A stretch of DNA of 9,348 nucleotides from Luminiphilus sp. (lineage in GTDB: Bacteria; Pseudomonadota; Gammaproteobacteria; Pseudomonadales; Halieaceae). Of this stretch, positions 1 through 6,524 are shown one piece after another (positions within the stretch are counted from its first letter, which is position 1; every line of letters begins with the position of its first letter). Where the stretch lies: assembly GCA_022425845.1 (NCBI GenBank), contig JAKMEU010000092.1, positions 1 to 9,348 of the forward strand. The letters are read 5' to 3'. Below the pieces are notes generated by a model. That model searched no databases. It saw only the letters and a list, made by a program, of their open reading frames with translations, and was not told the origin of the DNA. A program made the position numbers and the translations under genes.

Positions 1-263
1 TTTTGGTGGCAGGCTATGGACCGGGCCCAAACCCAAGTGCGGTTCAGTTGATGCCCCCGTCCTCTCGATACGGCGGATTGCGACCCAAACAGCCAGAATA
101 ATGCGTCACCGTGGGGTAGCGTGTTGGGAGAGGATTGTCCCCGATGCCCTTATGAACAATACTGGGCACGAAAGCAGCAGGCCGATGGACGTCGCCTGAT
201 TAACCAAAAGGCTGGTTACTCTACGAGTGATAGGGGAGCGAGCACGCGAGATGGAATTGTTTT
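1..263. other. Leader/intergenic stretch before the hydroxylase operon
   Basis: I see no convincing complete gene here. On the + strand, the frame beginning at base 3 stays open from the window edge to a TAA at 99-101. It reads as a Gly/Pro-rich tail ending GGLRPKQPE, so it could be the last 32 codons of an upstream gene, but no family is recognisable. A second frame is open from base 2 to 199, but its Arg-rich, Trp/Cys-containing product does not look coding. The remaining part is the likely 5' leader of the operon that starts at 264. Confidence 0.35.
135..163 (+). promoter_or_regulatory. Weak candidate sigma70-type promoter for the hydroxylase operon
   Basis: TTGTCC at 135-140 and AATACT at 158-163 are separated by 17 bases. 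Each box matches the sigma70 consensus at four of six positions. It would give a leader of roughly 90 bases before the first gene. The match is weak enough to arise by chance, and the true promoter could lie outside the window. Confidence 0.2.
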
Positions 264-1139
264 ATGGCTGTAGAGGAATTTCTAGCGCCCCGTACACTTT
301 CGGAGGCCCAGTCAGCTTTTGCCGCAGGGGGAGAGGCCTCGTGGCTTGCCGGGGGGACTGACTTACTGGTGGGTATCAGGCTCGGTGTGCGGGATCCCCG
401 ATGCGTTGTTGACCTAAAGCATATCCCCGAGTTGATGGCCCTCGAGATCGAATCCGACAAGGTGCATATTGGAGCCGCCGTATCCGCCTTTGACATTGTG
501 CGGCACCCACAGATTGCTCAGATGTATCCGGGCTTGGTGGAAGCCCTTGATTTGATAGGTTCTACCCAAATTCAGGGGCGGTGCTCAGCGGGCGGCAATC
601 TCTGTAATGCCTCGCCGGCGGCAGACAGTATTCCCGCCCTTATCGCCAATGGCGCTGTCTGCAAAATTGCGGGGCCCCGGGGCGAGCGATCAATGTCGGT
701 GGAGCAATTCCTGCTGGGCCCCAATCAAACGGCGCTGGACGAAGGTGAACTGCTGGTCGCATTGGTGTTGCCGCGTCCGGCGGCCAGCACGGCAGATGCC
801 TATCTACGCCTGACGCCACGCACTGAAATGGACATTGCAGTTGCGGGTACGGGAGTTTCAATCACCCTTGATGAAAGCGGCACCTGTCTGGCATCCCGCG
901 TTGCCATTGGCGCCGTTGCGCCCACAGCGTTGTTGGTCGAAGAGGCAAGCCACGCCCTGGTCGGGTCGCAGCTGGATGAGGCGGCGGTCAGCGCGGCCGT
1001 AGCAGCGGTTCGAGCGGCTGCCGCACCCATTTCGGACAAGCGAGGCAGTGCGGAGTACCGAACCCACGTCATTGGTGTGTTGCTCGCCAGGGCTATTCGC
1101 CGGGCGCAGGCCCGCATTCAGGGGGGAGAGGCATCATGA
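264..1139 (+). CDS. Molybdenum hydroxylase FAD-binding (medium) subunit, CoxM/XdhB-like
   Basis: This is the FAD-carrying subunit of a xanthine-dehydrogenase-family molybdenum hydroxylase. In such enzymes it takes electrons from the [2Fe-2S] subunit and passes them to an external acceptor in the cytoplasm. The 291 residues are the normal length for CoxM-type subunits. The two flavin-binding signatures are present: AGGTD at residues 29-33, and SAGGNLCNASPAAD at about 108-121. The C-terminal third fits the CO-dehydrogenase flavoprotein C-terminal domain, with TPRTEMDIAVAGTGV at its start. There is no four-Cys insertion like the [4Fe-4S] loop of 4-hydroxybenzoyl-CoA reductase HcrB, because only scattered Cys occur there. 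The ATG at 264 has only a weak TGGA about eight bases upstream but fits the family N-terminus. The gene overlaps the next by ATGA. The subunit class is secure; the substrate is unknown. Confidence 0.93.
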   Translation: MAVEEFLAPRTLSEAQSAFAAGGEASWLAGGTDLLVGIRLGVRDPRCVVDLKHIPELMALEIESDKVHIGAAVSAFDIVRHPQIAQMYPGLVEALDLIGSTQIQGRCSAGGNLCNASPAADSIPALIANGAVCKIAGPRGERSMSVEQFLLGPNQTALDEGELLVALVLPRPAASTADAYLRLTPRTEMDIAVAGTGVSITLDESGTCLASRVAIGAVAPTALLVEEASHALVGSQLDEAAVSAAVAAVRAAAAPISDKRGSAEYRTHVIGVLLARAIRRAQARIQGGEAS

Positions 1140-1633
1140 GTACCCCACTAAACAGAATGCCCGTGCAGGCGACCGTCAATGGCGAGCCCCGGGTATTTTT
1201 GGCCAACCCCGGGCAGGTTCTTGCTGAGGTATTGCGCGATGAGCTGGAACTCACAGGCACCAAGATTGGTTGTAACACCGGAGATTGTGGCGCCTGCTCT
1301 GTCTTGCTGAACGGCCGCCTGGTCTGCTCTTGTCTGGTTCTTGCTGCAGAGGCTGAGGGTCAGTCAGTACAGACCGTTGAGGGTGTGGCTGAAGGAGGTG
1401 TTTTACATCCGGTGCAACAAAAGCTGCTGGAGCACGGAGGGCTGCAGTGTGGTGTTTGCACGCCGGGCGTTGTCATTGCGGCGAAAGCGCTTCTTGATAC
1501 CAACCCCGACCCAACAGAAGAGCAGGTGCGGTACTGGCTCGCCGGTAATCTCTGCCGTTGCACGGGGTACGACAAAATCGTTCGGGCAGTACTTGATGCA
1601 GCCGGAGAGTTGCGTGGGGGGAGTGCTTCATGA
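1136..1633 (+). CDS. Molybdenum hydroxylase [2Fe-2S] (small) subunit, CoxS/XdhC-type iron-sulfur
   Basis: This is the small iron-sulfur subunit, which carries electrons from the molybdenum centre to FAD through two [2Fe-2S] clusters. The plant-ferredoxin-like N-terminal domain supplies C46, C51, C54 and C66 in GCNTGDCGAC...SC; C64 is an extra Cys next to the fourth ligand. The helical C-terminal domain has C105 and C108 (QCGVCTPG) and C140 and C142 (LCRCTGY), the standard second-cluster set. At 165 residues the length is normal. The start codon overlaps the stop of the preceding gene (ATGA, 1136-1139) and has a G-rich GGGGGGAG Shine-Dalgarno seven to eight bases upstream, so translation is probably coupled. 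It ends in another ATGA overlap with the large subunit. The family assignment is certain from the eight cluster ligands. Confidence 0.95.
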   Translation: MSTPLNRMPVQATVNGEPRVFLANPGQVLAEVLRDELELTGTKIGCNTGDCGACSVLLNGRLVCSCLVLAAEAEGQSVQTVEGVAEGGVLHPVQQKLLEHGGLQCGVCTPGVVIAAKALLDTNPDPTEEQVRYWLAGNLCRCTGYDKIVRAVLDAAGELRGGSAS

Positions 1634-3873
1634 ATGCCCAGCAGGAATTTCAGTTTGTAGGGTCTCGTTCGATCCGTCCGGATGGTCTCGACAAAGTAAC
1701 CGGTCGCGCGCGTTACGGCGCGGACCTCAATATGCAGGGACAGATCTATGGTCACATCGTACGGAGCCCCCACGCCCATGCGCTCATAACGCATATTGAC
1801 TGCAGCGAAGCCCTTGCCATGCAGGGGGTCCTTGCGGTCATGACGGGTGCCGATCTGCCCGAGCCGGGTAACAGGGTGCTGGGTAGCGGCGAGGGGGCCA
1901 TCGCGCTCAGGGACCTGAGTCCGATGGTGATGTCGCAGGGCAAGGTTTTGTTTCACTCGCAGCCGGTTGCGGCGGTGGCGGCGACCACTCCCGAACTCGC
2001 AGCACGTGCGGCCGCTGCGGTCACCGTGACCTATGAGACTTTGCCTGTCGTGACCGATATGCATCAGGCTCTCACCGACGGTGCCCCCATTCTGCATGAC
2101 GACCGGTTTCCCGACGGACAGCCCAAAGAGCCCACCAACCTCGCCGCCCATATCACCGCGCAGGTGGGCGAGCCGGATGTTGCCTTTGAAGGCGCAGACG
2201 TTGTGGTCGAGCGAACCTATTCTGTCCCCATGTGTCATCAGGGTTACATTGAGCCCCAGGCCTGCGTGGCACGCATGGATGGAGCGGGGCAGGTCGATGT
2301 ATGGTGTTGCACTCAGGGTCATTTTACCGTGCGCGGTTACACGGCCGCAGTAACGGGCATCGATGAAGGCAATATCCGGGTGACGCCATCCGAGATTGGC
2401 GGTGGTTTTGGCGGCAAGACGACAGTCTATCTGGAGCCTGTGGCGATTATTCTGTCAAAAAAATCGGGACGACCGGTGAAGATGGTCATGGATCGCGGCG
2501 ATGTCTTTCGCAGTACCGGTCCGGCACCCGGTGCTGAAACGCGTGTGAAATTGGGTGCGACCCGTGCGGGCAAGTTGGTTGCGGCAGAGGTCGACTGCCT
2601 GCTCGATTCAGGGGCCTACAATGGCAACCCGGCCGGTATTCCGGCTTTCCTGGCAACAGCCTGCTACAAGCTTACCGATGCGCGTTCAACGGGTCGCTCG
2701 GTGTATACCAACAGACCTAAAATCCACGCCTACCGGGCGCCCAGTATGCCCCAGGCTACCCTTGCCTTTGAATTGGTTATCAATGAACTGGCGGCTGCCA
2801 TTGACATGGACCCCATCGAGTTTCGTCTGCTCAACGCGGTGGAGGAAGGTGATATCACGATGATGGGGAGCCGCTACAACCGCATTGGTTTGCGGGAATG
2901 CCTGGAAGCGGCCAGGGACCACCCCCACTACCAGAGTGCGCTGGAGACGGGAACGGGCCGTGGCGTAGCCGCCGGGTACTGGATCAATGCGGGCCTGCAA
3001 TCCAGTGCGACCCTCAATGTCACTGGCGATGGGCACGTCGCTGTCCTCACCGGTAGCCCTGACATTGGTGGATCCCGCGCCTCCATGGCCCTGATGGCCG
3101 CCGAGGTGCTGGGCATTCCTCTGGAGCGCATTCACCCTCAGGTTGTGGCCACCGATGCCGTGGGGCATTGTGACGTCACTGGGGGCAGCCGAACGACCCT
3201 CGCAACCGGGCAGGCTGTCATTCAGGCCGCTGAGCAACTGGTCGCCGAGCTGTGTCGCCGTGCGGCGACAGACTGGCAGGTGGAGCCGGAATCCGTGACG
3301 TGGTCCGGTGGGGCAGCACACCATGAGGACAAAAGCATGGACTTTGAAGCCCTCGCTCGCCGCGCCGGCAGTATGGGGGGGCCGTTGACGGTTTCAAGCT
3401 CACTGACATCCGCCAGCGCGGCACCGGCTTTCGGCGTCCACCTATGCGATGCAGAGGTTGATAAGGAGACAGGCCGAACCACCGTTACCCGCTACACCGC
3501 AATACAGGATGCCGGTAAAGCCATTCATCCTGACTATGTCGAGGGGCAGATGCAGGGCGGGGCGGTTCAGGGTATCGGCTGGGCGCTGAATGAGGAGTAC
3601 CTGTACGATGATCAGGGGGTCCTGCAGAATCCGGGCTTCCTTGACTACCGCATCCCGGTTGCGTCGGATCTTCCCCGAATCGATACGGTGATTGTGGAGG
3701 TTGCCAACCCCCTGCATCCCTTTGGTGTTCGCGGCGTCGGGGAGGTTCCCATCGTCCCGCCCATGGCGGCCGTGGCCCAGGCGGTATTCAATGCTGCCAA
3801 TATCAGGGTCATGGATTTACCACTTAATCCGCCCAAACTAGCCAAAGCGCTCATGAGTTCCGAGACGTCGTAG
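1630..3873 (+). CDS. Molybdenum hydroxylase molybdopterin-binding catalytic (large) subunit
   Basis: This is the catalytic subunit of the complex, belonging to the xanthine dehydrogenase/aldehyde oxidase/CoxL family. It uses a molybdopterin cofactor to hydroxylate an aldehyde, heterocycle or related substrate with water. The 747 residues are typical of the separate large subunit. The N-terminal 'hammerhead' domain (about 15-130) begins GSRSIRPDGLDKVTGRARY. The first Mo-binding region has ERTY at 194, YIEPQ at about 206-210, CTQG at 227-230 and GGGFGGK at 257-263. The second ends in VRGVGE, where E705 aligns with the catalytic glutamate of the family. The active-site loop is AYRAPSMPQ at 367-375, not AYXCSFR (form I CO dehydrogenase) or AYXGAGR (form II). 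CO oxidation is therefore unlikely, and the substrate stays open. A GGGGGGAG ribosome site precedes the overlapping ATG. No maturation factor gene follows. Confidence 0.93.
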   Translation: MNAQQEFQFVGSRSIRPDGLDKVTGRARYGADLNMQGQIYGHIVRSPHAHALITHIDCSEALAMQGVLAVMTGADLPEPGNRVLGSGEGAIALRDLSPMVMSQGKVLFHSQPVAAVAATTPELAARAAAAVTVTYETLPVVTDMHQALTDGAPILHDDRFPDGQPKEPTNLAAHITAQVGEPDVAFEGADVVVERTYSVPMCHQGYIEPQACVARMDGAGQVDVWCCTQGHFTVRGYTAAVTGIDEGNIRVTPSEIGGGFGGKTTVYLEPVAIILSKKSGRPVKMVMDRGDVFRSTGPAPGAETRVKLGATRAGKLVAAEVDCLLDSGAYNGNPAGIPAFLATACYKLTDARSTGRSVYTNRPKIHAYRAPSMPQATLAFELVINELAAAIDMDPIEFRLLNAVEEGDITMMGSRYNRIGLRECLEAARDHPHYQSALETGTGRGVAAGYWINAGLQSSATLNVTGDGHVAVLTGSPDIGGSRASMALMAAEVLGIPLERIHPQVVATDAVGHCDVTGGSRTTLATGQAVIQAAEQLVAELCRRAATDWQVEPESVTWSGGAAHHEDKSMDFEALARRAGSMGGPLTVSSSLTSASAAPAFGVHLCDAEVDKETGRTTVTRYTAIQDAGKAIHPDYVEGQMQGGAVQGIGWALNEEYLYDDQGVLQNPGFLDYRIPVASDLPRIDTVIVEVANPLHPFGVRGVGEVPIVPPMAAVAQAVFNAANIRVMDLPLNPPKLAKALMSSETS

Positions 3874-3993
3874 CAGTATGTCCCCGTCACCGGGAGGCAG
3901 CGGAAATGCACGGTAGCTGGCGGCCAACGGCAGATGCGTCACGGGCCTGCGCGTCGCTTCGGTTCGTCGAGGGGGGCCATGAAGGCAGGGCGG

Positions 3994-3999
3994 TATAAT
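3994..3999 (+). promoter_or_regulatory. Candidate -10 box (TATAAT) upstream of the 55-aa membrane protein gene
   Basis: A perfect TATAAT lies about 85 bases before the start codon at 4084, in the 210-base gap after the hydroxylase operon. The bases 17 upstream are a G run (GGGGGG), so there is no good -35 box. It may depend on an activator or be fortuitous. It supports separate transcription of the small gene, because the gap from the operon is large. Confidence 0.35.
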
Positions 4000-4083
4000 C
4001 GTAGGCGATCGGCAGATAGAGGGTGGGCCTGATCGAATAGCATCAACAAGAATCAGATCGAGAAAAATAACAAGGTGGTGATC

Positions 4084-4251
4084 ATGAGTGAGTCGTTTGC
4101 AGGCTTGAGCGAGATGAGTGGTGCGCTCCAACTGGTGTTGGTGCTGGTCCTGCTGATCGCCGTGGTGCTGTTTTACAGTGCGTCCAAAAAATTTATGCGC
4201 TATTTCCGCGGCCAAAGTGCCAATGCATCGAAGTTGGACCCGGAAGAATAG
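4084..4251 (+). CDS. Small single-span membrane protein, 55 aa, unknown function
   Basis: I do not recognise a family. The 55-residue product has a polar N-terminus (MSESFAGLSEMSG), then one strongly hydrophobic stretch at about residues 15-31 (LQLVLVLVLLIAVVLFY). A basic patch (KKFMRYFR, 35-42) and an acidic end (LDPEE) follow. The positive charges after the span predict that the C-terminus is cytoplasmic. The ATG at 4084 is preceded by AAGGTGG at 4072-4078, five bases away, which is strong support for translation. A TATAAT sits further upstream. It ends 29 bases from the stop of the convergent symporter gene. It follows the hydroxylase operon by 210 bases, so membership in that operon is unlikely but possible. 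A regulatory or accessory membrane peptide is plausible but is only inference. Confidence 0.7.
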   Translation: MSESFAGLSEMSGALQLVLVLVLLIAVVLFYSASKKFMRYFRGQSANASKLDPEE

Positions 4252-4280
4252 CCCCCGCCATGGGCGGCTGCCCGTCAACT

Positions 4281-5795
4281 TCAGCTTGACAGATCTTCCC
4301 TGAAAGTCCGTGCCAGAGTTTGGTCTGGCCAACGTACTGCCACGAAATAGCCCACCAATAACGCTGAGAGGAATGATGGCGGCATGGTCTCCAGGGCCGT
4401 GAAATAAGGTCCGACGGAATCCAATTCCTGTAATACAAACTTACTGACGATAGTCATCGAAAACCCCGTCACCATGGCGGCGATGGCGGCCCGTTCGGTA
4501 AAACGCTCCCAGAACAGGGACAGGATGATCATCGGACAGAAGGTGGCAGCGATGCCCGACCAACCAAAAATAACGAACCAGAAAATCGTGCGCTCGGGTG
4601 AGAGCACAGAGACCAGCAGGGCGATCCCGAGAGAAAAACCGGCCAGGAGCAGTGTCGCCCGGCGGCACAGGGTCGCTGCCCGCGCGTCTGTCAGGTTGGG
4701 GTTGTAGATGCGTTCATACAGATCATGGGTGATGGAACCTGCGGCCATGACGATCAGCGATGAGACAGTTGACATGATGGCAGAGAGCACGGCTGCGACG
4801 TACAGCCCGACCAACCACGGGGGAAAGGTGTAGGACACCAGTTCGGGCAAAACGTTCTGGGCGCCATTGCCGAGCACCGCCTCTGGGTCGACACCCTCTG
4901 TGGTGAAAATGTAGCGACCCAGGACGCCGATAGAGACCGCAGAGAAATCGGCGAGCAGGGTGAAGACCACGGCAACCCACTTGCCCCTGTTTATCTGCGA
5001 TTCATCCCTGATGGCAATGAGACGTGCAAAGACCTGCGGTGAGCCCAGAAAGCCCAGCCCAATCAGCGCCATGCCGGTGACCGCCGCCAGGTTCATAAGG
5101 GTGAATCCCCCGGGGCCCCACAGTTGCGTCAGGCCCGGATCGATTGCTGAAAGACTCGAGTAAATGGCATCGCTGTTGGACAGCGACAGCCAGGCGACTA
5201 CCGGCAGCAGCACAAGGCAGGCCAGCATGATGGCGCCTTGCAGCATGTCCGTCCAGGCAGCTGCTAGAAACCCGCCAGCAATACAGTAGGTAGTGACGAT
5301 GACAAACCCGACGATGGCGCCGGTCATGTAGTTCCAATCCAAAAATGTTTCGAAGGCGGAGCCAGTGGCATCGATCTGTGCAGCGATGTAAATCAGGACG
5401 AAAATCGTCAAGGCCGTGGCGGACAGTATTCTCAGGGTATGCGTGTTGCAGCGGAACCGGCTGACCATGTAGTCGATCACGGTAATGGCGTTGTATTGGT
5501 CTGTCAGGCGCTTGAAGCGACCTGCCATAAGGAACCACATGGCCGCCACGCCCAGTATCTCTCCCAGGACGACCCAGTAGGCCGAAAATCCCACCATGGC
5601 GCCCATGCCCGTTAGCCCGAGGAGCAGCCAGGCTGACTCACCGGTGGCCTGGGCCGAGAACGCAGCCACCCAGAATCCCAGCGACTTGCCCCCTATAACG
5701 AAGTCCCTCATGGTTCGAACGCGTCGGGAAGCGAGGTAACCCAGCAGCAAAAGGACGCTGAAGTAGACAGCGATCATGAAATATTTCTCAAACAT
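4281..5795 (-). CDS. putP: Sodium/solute symporter, PutP (sodium/proline) subfamily of the SSS family
   Basis: This is an inner-membrane secondary transporter of the SSS family (LeuT-type fold). It is expected to import a small solute, most likely proline or a related compound, with Na+. From the ATG at 5795 it is 504 residues, almost the length of E. coli PutP (502), with about a dozen hydrophobic spans. PutP-like signatures include DFVIGGKSLG (31-40), IAGGFLAAAWTDMLQ, GSPQVFARLIA and SAIMSTVSSLIV. The last contains the Ser/Thr pair that helps form the sodium site in PutP. In the TM2 region it reads AQATGESAW where PutP has AGASDMSGW, so the essential Asp55 position is Gly and a Glu follows. 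The frame extends upstream to a GTG at 5861, and another Met lies at 5777. None has a strong ribosome site, so I chose 5795 by family length. The gene stands alone. Proline as substrate is inference. Confidence 0.85.
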   Translation of the reverse strand: MFEKYFMIAVYFSVLLLLGYLASRRVRTMRDFVIGGKSLGFWVAAFSAQATGESAWLLLGLTGMGAMVGFSAYWVVLGEILGVAAMWFLMAGRFKRLTDQYNAITVIDYMVSRFRCNTHTLRILSATALTIFVLIYIAAQIDATGSAFETFLDWNYMTGAIVGFVIVTTYCIAGGFLAAAWTDMLQGAIMLACLVLLPVVAWLSLSNSDAIYSSLSAIDPGLTQLWGPGGFTLMNLAAVTGMALIGLGFLGSPQVFARLIAIRDESQINRGKWVAVVFTLLADFSAVSIGVLGRYIFTTEGVDPEAVLGNGAQNVLPELVSYTFPPWLVGLYVAAVLSAIMSTVSSLIVMAAGSITHDLYERIYNPNLTDARAATLCRRATLLLAGFSLGIALLVSVLSPERTIFWFVIFGWSGIAATFCPMIILSLFWERFTERAAIAAMVTGFSMTIVSKFVLQELDSVGPYFTALETMPPSFLSALLVGYFVAVRWPDQTLARTFREDLSS

Positions 5796-6110
5796 CTGAA
5801 GTGCTCGCGTTGTCGATGCCTTGGGGAAAGCGCTTGATTTCCATAGGCCACAGGTTTGCACAGGATGCGGGTGAGTGCATCATCGAATTGCCTGAGCACA
5901 GCCTGGAGGGCGCTGCGTCGACAGCATTCATTGGCTTCCAGAGTTTGTGGTCGACGGCTCGGTCAAGCGATCAGCGGGCGCATGCCGTTGCAACAGAGCC
6001 CCGTCACTGGATTGTGCGGAGAACGCCAGAAAAGGCCCATCCATAGCCTGTGTACACAGGAGGGGCCGAGATGTTCGCTGTGAGTCGGGTGCGCTGTCAG
6101 CGCCGCGCGG
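5796..6110. other. 315-bp gap upstream of the symporter gene, with a palindrome
   Basis: No supported gene lies here. Two overlapping + strand frames are open (about 5801-6046 and 5856-6083), but they lack ribosome sites and their products resemble nothing. The stretch should hold the promoter of the - strand symporter gene, though I find no clear -35/-10 pair. Its notable contents are the perfect palindrome at 6047-6060 and a small hairpin GCGCT-GTC-AGCGC at 6091-6103, just beyond the lipoprotein stop. That hairpin has no T-run, so it is not a convincing terminator. Confidence 0.5.
6047..6060. repeat. Perfect 14-bp palindrome, possible operator
   Basis: CCTGTGTACACAGG is an uninterrupted perfect inverted repeat. 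It is flanked by GGCCC at 6034-6038 and GGGCC at 6063-6067, so a larger imperfect stem is possible. It lies about 250 bases upstream of the symporter start and about 50 bases past the lipoprotein stop, both on the - strand. Palindromes of this form are typical of sites for dimeric regulators, but no regulator gene is in the window and no match to a named site is claimed. Confidence 0.45.
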
Positions 6111-6284
6111 TCAGTGATCGTGATCGCATTGGCAGGTCTCTGCAGCCTTTCCAGCGGAACTCCCCGTATCCTGTGCCTGGGTGCTGGTATCCACTGTTTT
6201 ACCCGGCCCTTCGTAAACCGTAATACAGCCGGACAGCAGTCCGGTCATCAGCAGGGCTGTGATGATGGTAGTGATACGTTGCAT
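6111..6284 (-). CDS. Small lipoprotein, 57 aa, with Cys/His-rich C-terminus
   Basis: This is a short predicted lipoprotein of unknown function. The signal peptide has Arg3, a hydrophobic core (residues 4-17) and a lipobox LSGC ending at Cys20. The residue after Cys is Ile rather than Asp, which predicts sorting to the outer membrane. The mature part is only 38 residues, mostly polar and Ser/Thr/Ala-rich. It ends in CQCDHDH, where Cys51, Cys53, His55 and His57 could bind a metal. The ATG at 6284 is set by an excellent Shine-Dalgarno (AAGGAGGA on the - strand, complement of 6290-6297) five bases upstream; the frame also runs further upstream, but that part is not needed. It is divergent from rmuC across 240 bases. 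It lies 315 bases upstream of the symporter gene in the same direction, too far for an obvious operon. Confidence 0.75.
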   Translation of the reverse strand: MQRITTIITALLMTGLLSGCITVYEGPGKTVDTSTQAQDTGSSAGKAAETCQCDHDH

Positions 6285-6524
6285 GAGTGTCCTCCTTGAC
6301 CATGGGAAATGGGTTGAAACGCTCCAAAAGTGGATCGTTCGCGGCGATACTATCGAAGTAAAGGCCCTCACTGGCACATCATATTTGACCAATCTTTTCT
6401 GGGGCGCCTCTTTAGGTTTTCACCCGCAGCCCAATGCCGTTCTGATAATCTGGGGCTATACAAGGTGCTGCAACACATCCAATCAAACGGGGCTGATGTT
6501 GAGAGACCGATTTGGGAGTATTCG
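6285..6524. other. Divergent promoter region between the lipoprotein gene and rmuC
   Basis: These 240 bases must carry the promoters for both directions. TTGACC at 6385-6390 is close to a -35 consensus on the + strand, but no acceptable -10 follows at 16-18 bases. A GATAAT at 6444-6449 is close to a -10 box but lacks a -35. A short hairpin CGATA-C-TATCG lies at 6345-6355. An in-frame extension of rmuC reaches back to 6330. Its composition and missing ribosome site argue that it is untranslated. Confidence 0.4.

Noticed and set aside
2..199. A 65-codon frame open from the left edge on the + strand
   Set aside because: Its composition (many Arg, Trp, Cys, His) is not protein-like for this genome, and nothing recognisable appears. 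It cannot be told from a chance open frame.
264..1139. 4-hydroxybenzoyl-CoA reductase beta subunit (HcrB)
   Set aside because: HcrB has an inserted loop with four Cys for a [4Fe-4S] cluster. This protein lacks the insertion and the Cys quartet.
1360..2322. A 320-codon open frame on the - strand opposite the iron-sulfur and large subunit genes
   Set aside because: It lies wholly antisense to two genes with clear family motifs. Its product is rich in Arg, His and Gly with no recognisable domain, as expected for a shadow frame in GC-rich coding DNA.
2686..3324. A 212-codon open frame on the - strand inside the large subunit gene
   Set aside because: It is antisense to the molybdopterin domain, has low-complexity Arg/Gly/His composition and shows no ribosome site or family motif.
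1630..3873. CO dehydrogenase (CoxL) identity for the large subunit
   Set aside because: Gene order and architecture resemble coxMSL, but the active-site loop is AYRAPSMPQ and lacks the Cys-Ser-Phe-Arg of form I and the Gly-Ala-Gly-Arg of form II.
4253..4297. Hairpins (CCGCC-ATG-GGCGG and GTCAA...TTGAC) between the convergent 55-aa gene and symporter gene as a bidirectional terminator
   Set aside because: Stems are only five base pairs, the second overlaps the end of the symporter coding region, and no T-run follows on either strand.
5801..6083. Two overlapping + strand frames in the gap upstream of the symporter gene
   Set aside because: They have no ribosome sites, compete for the same bases in different frames, and their products show no domain or signal.
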